A stretch of 12,370 bases of DNA. Origin: Candidatus Methanophagales archaeon. Lineage in GTDB: Archaea > Halobacteriota > Syntropharchaeia > Alkanophagales > Methanospirareceae. The stretch spans positions 1-12,370 of the forward strand of contig PIXU01000291.1 of NCBI GenBank assembly GCA_003601795.1, written 5' to 3'. Below the pieces are notes generated by a model. It was given only the letters and a program-made list of their open reading frames with translations. It was not told the origin of the DNA and did not search any database. Each line of letters opens with the position of its first letter. Positions within the stretch are counted from its first letter, which is position 1. A program made the position numbers and the translations under genes. This document shows, piece after piece, positions 1 to 5,918 of this stretch.

Positions 1-70
1 CACCATACGAGAGCGTAGCCTCTTTTTGTAGCATTTCAACAATTTTCCTATCATTGTCGTCTAATTTCAT
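1..70 (-). CDS. Lrp/AsnC-family transcriptional regulator, N-terminal fragment
   Basis: The first 23 codons of a minus-strand gene that leaves the window at its left edge. The translation starts MKLDDNDRKIVEMLQKEATL, which matches the opening helix of the AsnC/Lrp DNA-binding domain (typically LDxxDxxILxxLQxxxR). A purine-rich GGGAGAGG stretch sits about 5 nt before the ATG, which supports this start. Family members are usually about 150 residues, with an N-terminal helix-turn-helix and a C-terminal ligand-binding RAM domain; neither can be checked here. What it controls is unknown. Its nearest upstream neighbour is the GNAT gene on the same strand, separated by about 190 bp that includes a palindrome. 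Confidence 0.65.
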   Translation of the reverse strand, partial: MKLDDNDRKIVEMLQKEATLSYG

Positions 71-143
71 TTTTCCTCTCCCGTCCTCCCCTTTTTCATT
101 CTTTTTGTTTTTATTTTACCTCTTGACTTTTAAATAAATGAGG

Positions 144-152
144 GAATATAAG
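144..152 (-). promoter_or_regulatory. Possible TATA box for the Lrp/AsnC-type gene
   Basis: Read on the minus strand this is CTTATATTC, an acceptable archaeal TATA box. It would put transcription start near 120 and give a leader of about 50 nt. A second AT-rich candidate (TTTATTTAAAAG) lies closer to the gene. The choice between them is uncertain. Confidence 0.3.
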
Positions 153-188
153 TAATTTGCGTATTTTTGCAATGACGTATAGCGTCTT

Positions 189-244
189 GCGTGTTTGTGA
201 AGCGCCGAAGTCATTTGAGTAAGCGTAGCGAACCGCAAACACGC
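189..244. repeat. Intergenic inverted repeat downstream of the GNAT gene
   Basis: The arms GCGTGTTTG (189-197) and CAAACACGC (236-244) are perfect 9-bp inverted repeats; the next inner pair (T198/G235) could add a G-U wobble. The loop is about 38 nt and holds short GCG-rich motifs. A decamer, GAAGTCATTT, occurs at 209-218 inside the loop and again at 253-262 at the end of the GNAT gene. No T-run follows the stem on either strand, so it does not look like an intrinsic terminator. It may be a dispersed palindromic repeat. Confidence 0.55.
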
Positions 245-261
245 TGTTACCGGAAGTCATT

Positions 262-709
262 TTATTGAACATCAAGGTACATTTGTTGAAATTTGATTCC
301 ATGCCGTGCAAAATCTTGGTGCTCCTGATATTCACTTGTTGATATGAATCCCAACTTGGTGAAGAAACCAACGGAAGTATTTCTTGCACAGGTCTGAATC
401 TTTACCGGACTATCCTTCTGCACCAACTTGATCAATTTCTCCACGAGGCGCTTGCCAACTGAAAGTCCCTGAAAGTCAGAACCCTCAGCTATATGGCAAA
501 TTTCAATTTCATTTTCAGAAAGCCAATTAGCCACAAGTCCACCGATCACAACACTATTATCAACAGCTATGAGATCAATTTGAGGATTGTTTAATTTGAA
601 TGATTTACGAATATCACGTGGAAGTCCAAGCGTTTTCCAGAGGACGTCCCAGAGTAACTGGTCTAATTCGTTTTTTTTCTTTATTCGATACAGCTCGTTT
701 AATTTTCAT
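262..709 (-). CDS. GNAT-family N-acetyltransferase, frame interrupted in an A-run
   Basis: An acetyl-CoA-dependent acetyltransferase of the GNAT fold; the substrate is unknown. The C-terminal part (262 to about 672) is open and shows the core: a beta-strand segment EIEICHIAE, a motif A region FQGLSVGKRLVEKL, and a C-terminal ARNTSVGFFTKLGF segment typical of GNAT beta4-alpha4. Motif A has Ser where the Q-x-x-G-x-G consensus has its first Gly. The natural start appears to be the ATG at 709 (MKIKRAVSNKEK), which lies in another frame. The frames join inside a run of eight A (671-678 on the plus strand, as T). With seven A the reading is continuous as NKEKNELDQLLWDVLWKTLG, giving about 148 residues, a normal GNAT length. 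The break may be a sequencing error or a real inactivating indel. If the frame is truly broken, only a shorter product from an internal GTG at 549 is possible. Confidence 0.7.
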
Positions 710-719
710 GACAGCGATT

Positions 720-803
720 TCCGATAACGTTTCGCGGATAAAAGAAGTTGCCGAAGGCAATTTTTGGAAGTCTTTGATTTCCCTCTTATCCGTCGTTATC
801 GGA
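720..803. repeat. Nested palindromic element in the GNAT leader
   Basis: The outer arms TCCGATAACG (720-729) and CGTTATCGGA (794-803) are a perfect 10-bp inverted repeat. Inside them CGGATAA (735-741) pairs with TTATCCG (786-792), with an internal bulge of five bases against one. Inside that is a small hairpin, TTGCC-GAA-GGCAA (748-760). The whole is an 84-bp cruciform-like element starting 11 bp upstream of the GNAT ATG. It could act as an mRNA leader structure or be a small palindromic mobile repeat. Confidence 0.7.
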
Positions 804-838
804 GTCTCGGCTTTGCCGAGACCAAGCCACGAAGTGGC
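804..838. repeat. Two adjacent triloop hairpins
   Basis: GTCTCGGC-TTT-GCCGAGAC (804-822) has a perfect 8-bp stem with a 3-nt loop. GCCAC-GAA-GTGGC (826-838) has a 5-bp stem and a GAA loop like the one at 748-760. They directly abut the nested palindrome at 720-803 and lie between the stop of the reductase gene (864) and the GNAT gene. No U-rich tail follows on the minus strand, so a classical intrinsic terminator for the upstream operon is not obvious. Confidence 0.65.
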
Positions 839-863
839 GATGAGTTGCGAGCCCGTCACTTTC

Positions 864-1529
864 TCAATCACCATAAGGTCTATCAAACCTTTTTTCAAAT
901 GCGTTGTTCTCTTTCAACTGCCTATCCCAGTAAATATTTGCCATTCCGGTTAACCTTGAAAATTTATAAAATAATCTTCTCCATGCTGGTAGATGTTCAG
1001 GTTTGGCAAGTCTTTTAAGCAATTCTTCATCAAATTTCCCTGACTTTCCGCAATTTTTTCCTAATTCATAAAAGTAGTTGAATATTTTTTTGGTCATAAA
1101 CTGAGGCATCATCCGAGTACCTTCAATACCTCCTTTTACAATGCAGCCGAGATATTGACAGTTCAGTCTTTTGGCGAGTTTCCCAAGATAGCGTTCCACA
1201 AACCTGCTTTGATAAGCTTCTGGAAATCCCCCTTGCACCATAAAACCAACACTTGGATTGCCGTGCTTTCCGCACAAAGGTTTAAGGCTTTCAACAAAGG
1301 ACTTTACTATCCCAGGCATACAACCAGTATAAAGCGGAAACGCCAGTATTACATTATTAGCATCCTTAAACATTTCAATAAGTTTCCCAACATCTTTATT
1401 ATTAACTATATATTCAAGTTCATAGCTATTGCCTTCTGTCTCCATAAAACCCTTTAAAAAGTGCTCTAAAAGAATAGCGGTATTACTTTTCTTTCCTCTC
1501 GGTGAACCATTAAATACGGTTAATTTCAT
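864..1529 (-). CDS. Flavodoxin-fold NAD(P)H-dependent oxidoreductase / FMN reductase-like protein
   Basis: A 221-residue cytoplasmic protein of the flavodoxin-like fold, predicted to bind FMN and transfer electrons from a reduced nicotinamide or flavoprotein partner. The N-terminus MKLTVFNGSPRGKKSNT is the phosphate-binding loop of NADPH-dependent FMN reductases. ILAFPLYTGCMPGIVKSF at about 61-78 is the conserved second flavin-binding segment (LxxPxYxxxxPxxxKxFxE). The C-terminal third is specific to this subgroup and I see no catalytic motif in it. A strong AGGAGGT lies 6 nt before the ATG, inside the end of the upstream gene; the two genes overlap by 20 bp, so they are probably translationally coupled. 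Electron donor, acceptor and physiological role are unknown. A role in redox balance or quinone/FMN reduction is inferred from the family only. Confidence 0.8.
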   Translation of the reverse strand: MKLTVFNGSPRGKKSNTAILLEHFLKGFMETEGNSYELEYIVNNKDVGKLIEMFKDANNVILAFPLYTGCMPGIVKSFVESLKPLCGKHGNPSVGFMVQGGFPEAYQSRFVERYLGKLAKRLNCQYLGCIVKGGIEGTRMMPQFMTKKIFNYFYELGKNCGKSGKFDEELLKRLAKPEHLPAWRRLFYKFSRLTGMANIYWDRQLKENNAFEKRFDRPYGD

Positions 1530-2061
1530 CTGATACCTCCTGTACCGGAATGTCCGTCTGCATTACAAAACGTGAAGATGTCCTAAAGTCAATAGCAAAA
1601 CGAACAAAAATATCGCTCACTATTTCAATATCCTCACTATCAGTATCATCTCCCTTTTCAATTAATAGCCCAATCAAAGGATATTCTTTGTCATATCTCT
1701 TCTCATGGTGACACTCCTTATTATCAACCAGCTCAATATAGGGAAGGAGAAGCGGGATAAGCTTATCCATGGCAATTTTTAAAACAGCGCTGGGAAATCC
1801 CATAACAAGAGGCGTAGCAAACAGCACAAAATCAGAATTTATAACCTCTCTGCAAATAGCGTGTGAATCATCTTTGTAAATACACTGCCCGGGTGTTTTT
1901 AGCCAACAACCAAAACATCCACGACAATGCCGTATTTTCATTTCCCTGAGTTTAAAATGAACAACACGGTTATCAGATAATTCCAGCATTTTTACCAGAT
2001 TATTCAGGTAGTCATCAAACTTTTGATTATCTGGATTCCCATTTAAAATTGTTATTTTCAT
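1510..2061 (-). CDS. Flavodoxin-family protein with an iron-sulfur flavoprotein cysteine motif
   Basis: A 183-residue flavodoxin-fold protein starting MKITILNGNP, with the FMN phosphate loop at residues 5-13. Cysteines at 46, 49, 52 and 60 form C-x2-C-x2-C-x7-C. This fits the compact motif that binds a 4Fe-4S cluster in archaeal iron-sulfur flavoproteins such as that of Methanosarcina. FATPLVMGFPSAVLKIAMDK (about 81-100) is the usual flavin-proximal segment. The likely role is one- or two-electron transfer between FMN and a cluster; partners are unknown. The start at 2061 is preferred over an upstream in-frame TTG (2082): it matches the family N-terminus and leaves 4 nt after the stop of the membrane-protein gene. 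The gene overlaps the downstream reductase by 20 bp. Pairing of a cysteine-rich and a cysteine-poor flavodoxin suggests a two-component redox unit (inference). Confidence 0.8.
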   Translation of the reverse strand: MKITILNGNPDNQKFDDYLNNLVKMLELSDNRVVHFKLREMKIRHCRGCFGCWLKTPGQCIYKDDSHAICREVINSDFVLFATPLVMGFPSAVLKIAMDKLIPLLLPYIELVDNKECHHEKRYDKEYPLIGLLIEKGDDTDSEDIEIVSDIFVRFAIDFRTSSRFVMQTDIPVQEVSDEINRI

Positions 2062-2065
2062 AAGC

Positions 2066-2710
2066 CTACTTCCTTTTTCCAATCACCTTCCAATTTTTGA
2101 CTAACATGATTAGACTATATATACCAATTACAAGCATAATCGAGTCCTCATAAACACCAAACCGAGGAATTTGGGCAAACATCGGCAAAGGAACCGCCCA
2201 AAACAGAAGCAATATATAGACTTTCTTGTCAACTTTTGGTATCGCAGCAGCGAGTAATGTAAGAGCAAATGCCGTTGTTGGGCAGGGGAACATTCCTAAC
2301 ATAACCATTTTAGGATAATAATGCCCCGGTAACATTCCAATTAAGGGATAAAAAAACGTACATAGGATTAAAAAGATCGTTAAATATTTTTGCCATCCCG
2401 TTTTGGGAATCCTGAATTCAATTCTTTTCGCAGATATGTCTACGACAAATAAAATTGCTATGATTATGAATAAAGATGCCCAAAAATAGTTGCCAGTCAG
2501 TCCTTTACCTAATATTAAATAGAATACTATGCCAATCCAGGCAAAAGAAAATGCTAAATATGCTTTTATGAAACTGTTTGTCTTAGTTCCGGGCTTGGTG
2601 AACAAAAAGTATGTTAATATAGCCGCTACGATTACTGTAATTATCTGCATAGGGAAAATCGCAGCATTGTATGCTCCAAGTATACCCCACCATTCTTCTG
2701 CGGTTATCAT
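2066..2710 (-). CDS. Polytopic membrane protein, DUF6064-like
   Basis: A 214-residue, very hydrophobic protein with about six or seven predicted membrane segments: roughly 16-37, 48-67, 74-91, 107-127, 135-157, 165-182 and 186-204. A conserved-looking N-terminus (EEWWGILGAYNAAIFPMQ) precedes the first helix, which recalls the DUF6064 family. That name is from memory and tentative. The function is unknown. It is the first gene of the minus-strand operon with the two flavoproteins, and only 4 nt separate its stop from the next ATG, so a membrane partner for a small redox system is possible but unproven. AGAAGGA lies 6-8 nt before the ATG. The IS630 element ends 41 bp upstream of this start, so the native promoter has probably been separated from the operon. 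Confidence 0.7.
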   Translation of the reverse strand: MITAEEWWGILGAYNAAIFPMQIITVIVAAILTYFLFTKPGTKTNSFIKAYLAFSFAWIGIVFYLILGKGLTGNYFWASLFIIIAILFVVDISAKRIEFRIPKTGWQKYLTIFLILCTFFYPLIGMLPGHYYPKMVMLGMFPCPTTAFALTLLAAAIPKVDKKVYILLLFWAVPLPMFAQIPRFGVYEDSIMLVIGIYSLIMLVKNWKVIGKRK

Positions 2711-2753
2711 ACTAAATCCTTCTAAAAATTATAATAGTACCATATGACACCTA

Positions 2754-2766
2754 GTGCAACGTTTCC
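2754..2766 (+). repeat. Left terminal inverted repeat of the IS630 element
   Basis: GTGCAACGTTTCC, preceded by the TA duplication. It ends 11 bp before the transposase stop codon (minus-strand gene). Confidence 0.85.
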
Positions 2767-2777
2767 TATTTATCATA

Positions 2778-3938
2778 TCAATAAACATTTGACACCACCC
2801 CACCAGGAATTTCATCCATTTTGTATTTCCATTTGAAAACCACGGGCATTTGATTTAACTCATCAAAATATTTGAGAATGCGTTCTTTGAGTCCCTCTTT
2901 TGATGAAACTCGTATGCCTCTAAGAAAACTTCTTGCCATTTTGCTAAAAAAGCACTCAATAATATTGAGCCAGGATGCATGTTTTGGCGTGAATACAAAA
3001 GAGAAGCGATTTGGCACCGTTAGTAGAAAGTCCCTGGTCTCTTTGGATGTATGCGCTGAATGGTTATCGAGCGTTATTACGAGCTTCATCTCCGGTGGAA
3101 AGGCACTATCCAAATATTTGAGATATTCAATGAATTCCTTGCTGCGGTGTCGGTCAAAGACTCTTACATAGAGCTCTCCTGTGAGCAAATCAATGCCTGC
3201 CAGTAGAGAGAGCGTCCCATACCGTTTATACTCATGATCTCGGCTTATACCTGGATACAGACTAGGTACCGGCGGTAAATCAGGGGCAACGTTTCCTACT
3301 GCCTGTATTCCTGGCTTTTCATCGTATGTGATATACGCAGTGAGTATGTTTTCTCCATTATTTGCTTTCTCTCGCAGAACTTCTACCTGTTTATAGGTGT
3401 GAAGAATCGCCGCACTCTTGATTTTAAACTCAGGATCACGGCGTTCAATATATCCAGAGATTTTATGGGGTTTGATATTGCTTTTACTCAATATCTTTGT
3501 GACGGTCCCTCCAGAAAGCCGGGATAACTCTGGAAAGCCCTGCTCGAGACAATTCTCTCGTATATGTCTCGTCAACGCCCGATTTGTCCAGAGTTCGGAT
3601 GCGTAACCATAATCCTTTGGTTTTGAACACGCTAAGGAGATTATCCACACTCGTGCCTCAGGCGAAATACTCCTTGGTCTTCCTTTCCGGTGAAGGTCCT
3701 CTAATGCTACTTTGATACCAAATGCGAGCGCTTTATCAATCGTCCTCTCTACCTTCTGGCGGTTCGTGCTAAGACTCCGCGCAATGGCTGAGATTGTTTC
3801 ACCTTTATAATATCCAAGAATCATCTTAGCACGCTCAACAGTCCTGAAGGGCATAGTCCTGGATCGACTGGCGGATCTCAAAATCTTAAGCTCCTCTTCG
3901 CTCAATTTTAATTTTGGCTTCTTGCTAACGAATGGCAT
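2778..3938 (-). CDS. IS630-family transposase (DDE), intact
   Basis: A 386-residue DDE transposase that cuts and rejoins DNA at the element's ends and targets TA. The N-terminal part has helix-turn-helix features (RAKMILGYYKGETISAIARS, about 37-56) of the IS630 DNA-binding domain, followed by KGRPR at 85-89. The catalytic triad is visible: D206 in YITYDEKPGIQ, D291 in ITLDNHSAHTS, and E328 in HASWLNIIECFF, with 36 residues between the second and third. WLNxIE is diagnostic of the family. Length is normal for single-frame IS630 transposases and no frameshift is seen. The gene fills nearly the whole element. The start ATG lies 59 bp inside the right end, and the leader between them carries any promoter. 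It is unrelated in function to its neighbours. Confidence 0.93.
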   Translation of the reverse strand: MPFVSKKPKLKLSEEELKILRSASRSRTMPFRTVERAKMILGYYKGETISAIARSLSTNRQKVERTIDKALAFGIKVALEDLHRKGRPRSISPEARVWIISLACSKPKDYGYASELWTNRALTRHIRENCLEQGFPELSRLSGGTVTKILSKSNIKPHKISGYIERRDPEFKIKSAAILHTYKQVEVLREKANNGENILTAYITYDEKPGIQAVGNVAPDLPPVPSLYPGISRDHEYKRYGTLSLLAGIDLLTGELYVRVFDRHRSKEFIEYLKYLDSAFPPEMKLVITLDNHSAHTSKETRDFLLTVPNRFSFVFTPKHASWLNIIECFFSKMARSFLRGIRVSSKEGLKERILKYFDELNQMPVVFKWKYKMDEIPGGVVSNVY

Positions 3939-3984
3939 AAAATCATGTATGGAATATCCGTATATAAATGTGTCATATTATTTT

Positions 3985-3997
3985 GGAAACGTTGCAC
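3985..3997 (-). repeat. Right terminal inverted repeat of the IS630 element
   Basis: GGAAACGTTGCAC, the exact reverse complement of the left end, followed by TA (3998-3999). It lies upstream of the transposase start. Confidence 0.85.
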
Positions 3998-3999
3998 TA

Positions 4000-4105
4000 G
4001 AAATTTGATAACTCGACTGATAACCCTCAACTTTAAGTCCTTCAACCCTCTTGAAGTGTCCATCCCCCACTTCTTCCCCAGGAAAACTGATTTCAATTTC
4101 TCCAT
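4000..4105 (-). other. Short open frame cut by the IS630 element (uncertain)
   Basis: From an ATG at 4105 the minus strand reads MEKLKSVFLGKKWGMDTSRG and continues open into the element. With the element removed and one TA restored, the frame would run on as KFLGVIWYYYNF and stop about 12 bp before the membrane-protein start, making a peptide of about 45 residues. A purine-rich AGGGGAAAC precedes the ATG. I recognise no family. It could be a small gene, the leader of the operon, or chance. Confidence 0.2.
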
Positions 4106-4152
4106 CTTTAAGTTTCCCCTTGCTTTCGTTTCTTCCGTGAACAAAAATAAAA

Positions 4153-4170
4153 AGGGGGCAAAAACCCCCT
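4153..4170 (-). terminator. Hairpin terminator after the first lamin-tail gene
   Basis: AGGGGG-CAAAAA-CCCCCT forms a 6-bp stem about 70 nt beyond the stop of the minus-strand lamin-tail gene. On the minus strand a T-rich tail (TTTTTATTTTTG) follows directly, which suits archaeal termination. T-runs also follow on the plus strand, so it may work both ways. A similar structure follows the paralogous gene. Confidence 0.6.
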
Positions 4171-4242
4171 AAAATTTTTTTATGTTTTTAGCTTCTTTTG
4201 TATTAACACTAAATCAGCAACCACTGTTCATCTCGAACTCAC

Positions 4243-5730
4243 TTATGGTGCTACTATCTCCATCAGCTCAAGTTCTTCCCGGAGATTTCCATTGGAGTAG
4301 CGTTGAGATTTCGGAATGATGAGCATCTCACTGGTCTCGTCGTAACCCATCCAGTACCTTGTCAAGAATGATTTTGGCGGGTTCTGTAAGTTAACATTAA
4401 CTTCGACCACTAAGCAGTGAATTGTTCCATATGGCACTGTAATGTTTACTTCATCGGTTACTGCACCAGATACTACTGCAATGGTGTCAATTAGAATCAC
4501 TGCGCCAGTTCCATTGACTAACATGCCGGTGACATTGGTTGTAGTCGTCCAGTTTTTTCCAACCCACAACGGGAAATCACGTGACACAAACGCCGGGTTA
4601 AAGGTCAAATTCGCTACTTCTACTCCTGGTTCCCTCTCTCTCACCCTCCGTTTCATTGTGAGATCTTCATTGGCAACATCCACACCAGCGTACATTTTAG
4701 TACTGCCAACGGGTTTGGTTGTGTTAACTATATAATATGTTTCATTGTCTATCTCTTCTGTTGAAGTAAATTGCTCAGTAGTTGCATTCTTTCCGACATT
4801 ACCAGGGGTATTGGCATCAAAGGAAATGTTAGATATGTAACTCATTGCCAGAAACGTTGGAAAATGGATTACGGTCTTTTTCACATCCAGCGTAATACTC
4901 ACCGTATCATTATAATTCCCATTTATATCTGTTGCATTCACCGTTAGATTGAACGTTCCCACAACGCTTGCGTTTGTGGTGTAATTGTACATAGTCCATG
5001 AAACATTGTCTTGAGTGTAATTTCCGATATTAAACATTACGGTGCTTGCATTTCCTCCAATAGGCGATAGGTCTACGGTTACAACGTCAATTGGACCTTC
5101 TATACCCGCTGCATCCACTCGTAACTCGGTAATATCAGTGTTTACGACAATTACAGGTGGATTTGCACTTGCATTTGTTACCTGCGGTGGTGTTCCTAAC
5201 ACGCTATTCCGTTGGCATGGTGTTCCTCCATCTACAAGGCTCTCTTCCCATCCGCCTGTTGCATTTAGTTCAAGTGTTCTACCGTTTCCATCAGCACCCC
5301 ATGAAGTATTATATGTTACGTTATCTACCTCAGATCCACTGCTGTTGCACAGGACTATTGTGTCTCCTGAGTTAGCGAGTACGAATGTTACATCTACTAC
5401 AGAACATGGTAATGCACCATAATAATCTTCAAACGCTGTCTTATTCCTTGCAAGCACAACGTAATCTCCTGGTTGCATTACATTGTCTGATATTGGATTA
5501 TTGTCTATTGTCCAGTCACTAATGTTTATTGCTTCTGTATCATTATTGTAAAGCTCTATCCACTCCATGTCCGAATCGTCACCTTGATCAGTGCTTGGGT
5601 TATACATAATCTCATTGATGTTTATCTCGCTTTGTGCACTTACCATTACTGGCAGCATAAACATCAACACTAATATTGCCGTCGCCACTATCACAACGAT
5701 CTTTGCTCTACTCCCTTTTTTATCGTTCAT
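4243..5730 (-). CDS. Secreted lamin-tail-domain protein with Ig-like domain
   Basis: A 495-residue exported protein. Residues 1-33 are a Sec signal peptide with a basic start, a hydrophobic core and likely cleavage after SAQ. Residues 35-173 form a lamin-tail domain (LTD): it opens with INEIMYNPS, then WIELYNNDTEAINISDW and PGDYVVLA, and ends SWGADGNGRTLELNA and DGGTPC. Residues about 183-284 look like an Ig-like/cadherin-like beta domain (VGTFNLTVNATDINGNYNDT). Residues about 297-492 form a beta-rich domain shared with the neighbouring paralog (WVGKNWT, RYWMGYDE), possibly related to DUF3108; that link is weak. Many N-x-S/T sequons suggest heavy N-glycosylation. No C-terminal anchor is seen, so it is probably secreted or bound to the surface layer. 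LTDs often occur in extracellular proteins with nucleases or adhesive modules; no enzyme domain is visible, so an adhesive or structural role is inferred. AAAGGAGGTG lies 12 nt before the ATG. Confidence 0.75.
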   Translation of the reverse strand: MNDKKGSRAKIVVIVATAILVLMFMLPVMVSAQSEININEIMYNPSTDQGDDSDMEWIELYNNDTEAINISDWTIDNNPISDNVMQPGDYVVLARNKTAFEDYYGALPCSVVDVTFVLANSGDTIVLCNSSGSEVDNVTYNTSWGADGNGRTLELNATGGWEESLVDGGTPCQRNSVLGTPPQVTNASANPPVIVVNTDITELRVDAAGIEGPIDVVTVDLSPIGGNASTVMFNIGNYTQDNVSWTMYNYTTNASVVGTFNLTVNATDINGNYNDTVSITLDVKKTVIHFPTFLAMSYISNISFDANTPGNVGKNATTEQFTSTEEIDNETYYIVNTTKPVGSTKMYAGVDVANEDLTMKRRVREREPGVEVANLTFNPAFVSRDFPLWVGKNWTTTTNVTGMLVNGTGAVILIDTIAVVSGAVTDEVNITVPYGTIHCLVVEVNVNLQNPPKSFLTRYWMGYDETSEMLIIPKSQRYSNGNLREELELMEIVAP

Positions 5731-5742
5731 TTTTTATTTTTT

Positions 5743-5750
5743 CACCTCCT
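5743..5750 (-). promoter_or_regulatory. Ribosome binding site of the first lamin-tail gene
   Basis: Minus-strand AGGAGGTG in the context AATAAAGGAGGTGAAAAA. The same context precedes the paralogous gene, which fixes both starts at the matching MNDKK ATG. The spacing to the ATG, 12 nt, is on the long side. Confidence 0.7.
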
Positions 5751-5770
5751 TTATTTTCATCTATATCTGG

Positions 5771-5780
5771 TATATATAAG
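5771..5780 (-). promoter_or_regulatory. TATA box of the first lamin-tail gene
   Basis: CTTATATATA on the minus strand, a strong archaeal TATA box. Start of transcription about 25 bp downstream (near 5750) would give a short leader that still contains the ribosome binding site. Confidence 0.6.
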
Positions 5781-5834
5781 GGGTATTTGCTCAATATCCT
5801 GCGGTATATCTTCTAACGTGGAAGGAGAGAAAAT

Positions 5835-5861
5835 ACAAAAATAAAAGGGGGGAAAGACCCC
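5835..5861 (-). terminator. Hairpin terminator after the lamin-tail/chagasin gene
   Basis: On the minus strand GGGG-TCTTT-CCCC (5847-5861 region) is followed by TTTTATTTTTG. It lies about 60 nt beyond the stop of the gene and resembles the terminator after the paralog, suggesting each gene is its own transcription unit. Confidence 0.55.
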
Positions 5862-5918
5862 GAAAAACTTTTTCTCGTTATGTCAAAAACTTCGATGCCC
5901 ATAGACATTGTGGTTCCA

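Larger units (their letters stand above)
2752..3999 (-). mobile_element. Complete IS630-family insertion sequence with TA target duplication
   Basis: Terminal inverted repeats GTGCAACGTTTCC are found at 2754-2766 and, reversed, at 3985-3997 (GGAAACGTTGCAC): 13 perfect bp, then weaker matches. Both ends are flanked by TA (2752-2753 and 3998-3999), the duplication made by IS630/Tc1-mariner elements. The bases outside are C on the left and G on the right, so the original target was CTAG, a known preference of IS630. The element proper is 1,244 bp with a single intact transposase gene. Perfect ends and an open frame suggest a recent insertion. It lies just upstream of the membrane protein/flavoprotein operon, in the same orientation. 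Confidence 0.9.

Noticed and set aside
748..765. Intrinsic terminator on the plus strand (TTGCC-GAA-GGCAA then TTTTT)
   Set aside because: No plus-strand gene ends here; the stem is only 5 bp and belongs to the larger nested palindrome.
600..953. Open frames on both strands across the palindrome cluster (plus 600-953; minus 614-898)
   Set aside because: They run through hairpin-rich DNA and overlap the GNAT and reductase genes. The minus one only contributes the GNAT N-terminus from its internal ATG at 709; the rest looks non-coding.
4000..4144. A longer version of the small frame next to the IS element, starting at a TTG at 4144
   Set aside because: This start lies against the hairpin terminator of the lamin-tail gene with no room for a promoter; only the ATG at 4105 is kept, at low confidence.
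5042..5422. A 126-residue plus-strand open frame inside the first lamin-tail gene
   Set aside because: It is antisense to a well-supported gene; the Ser/Thr/Pro-rich translation is what reversed Asn/Thr/Gly-rich coding sequence gives.
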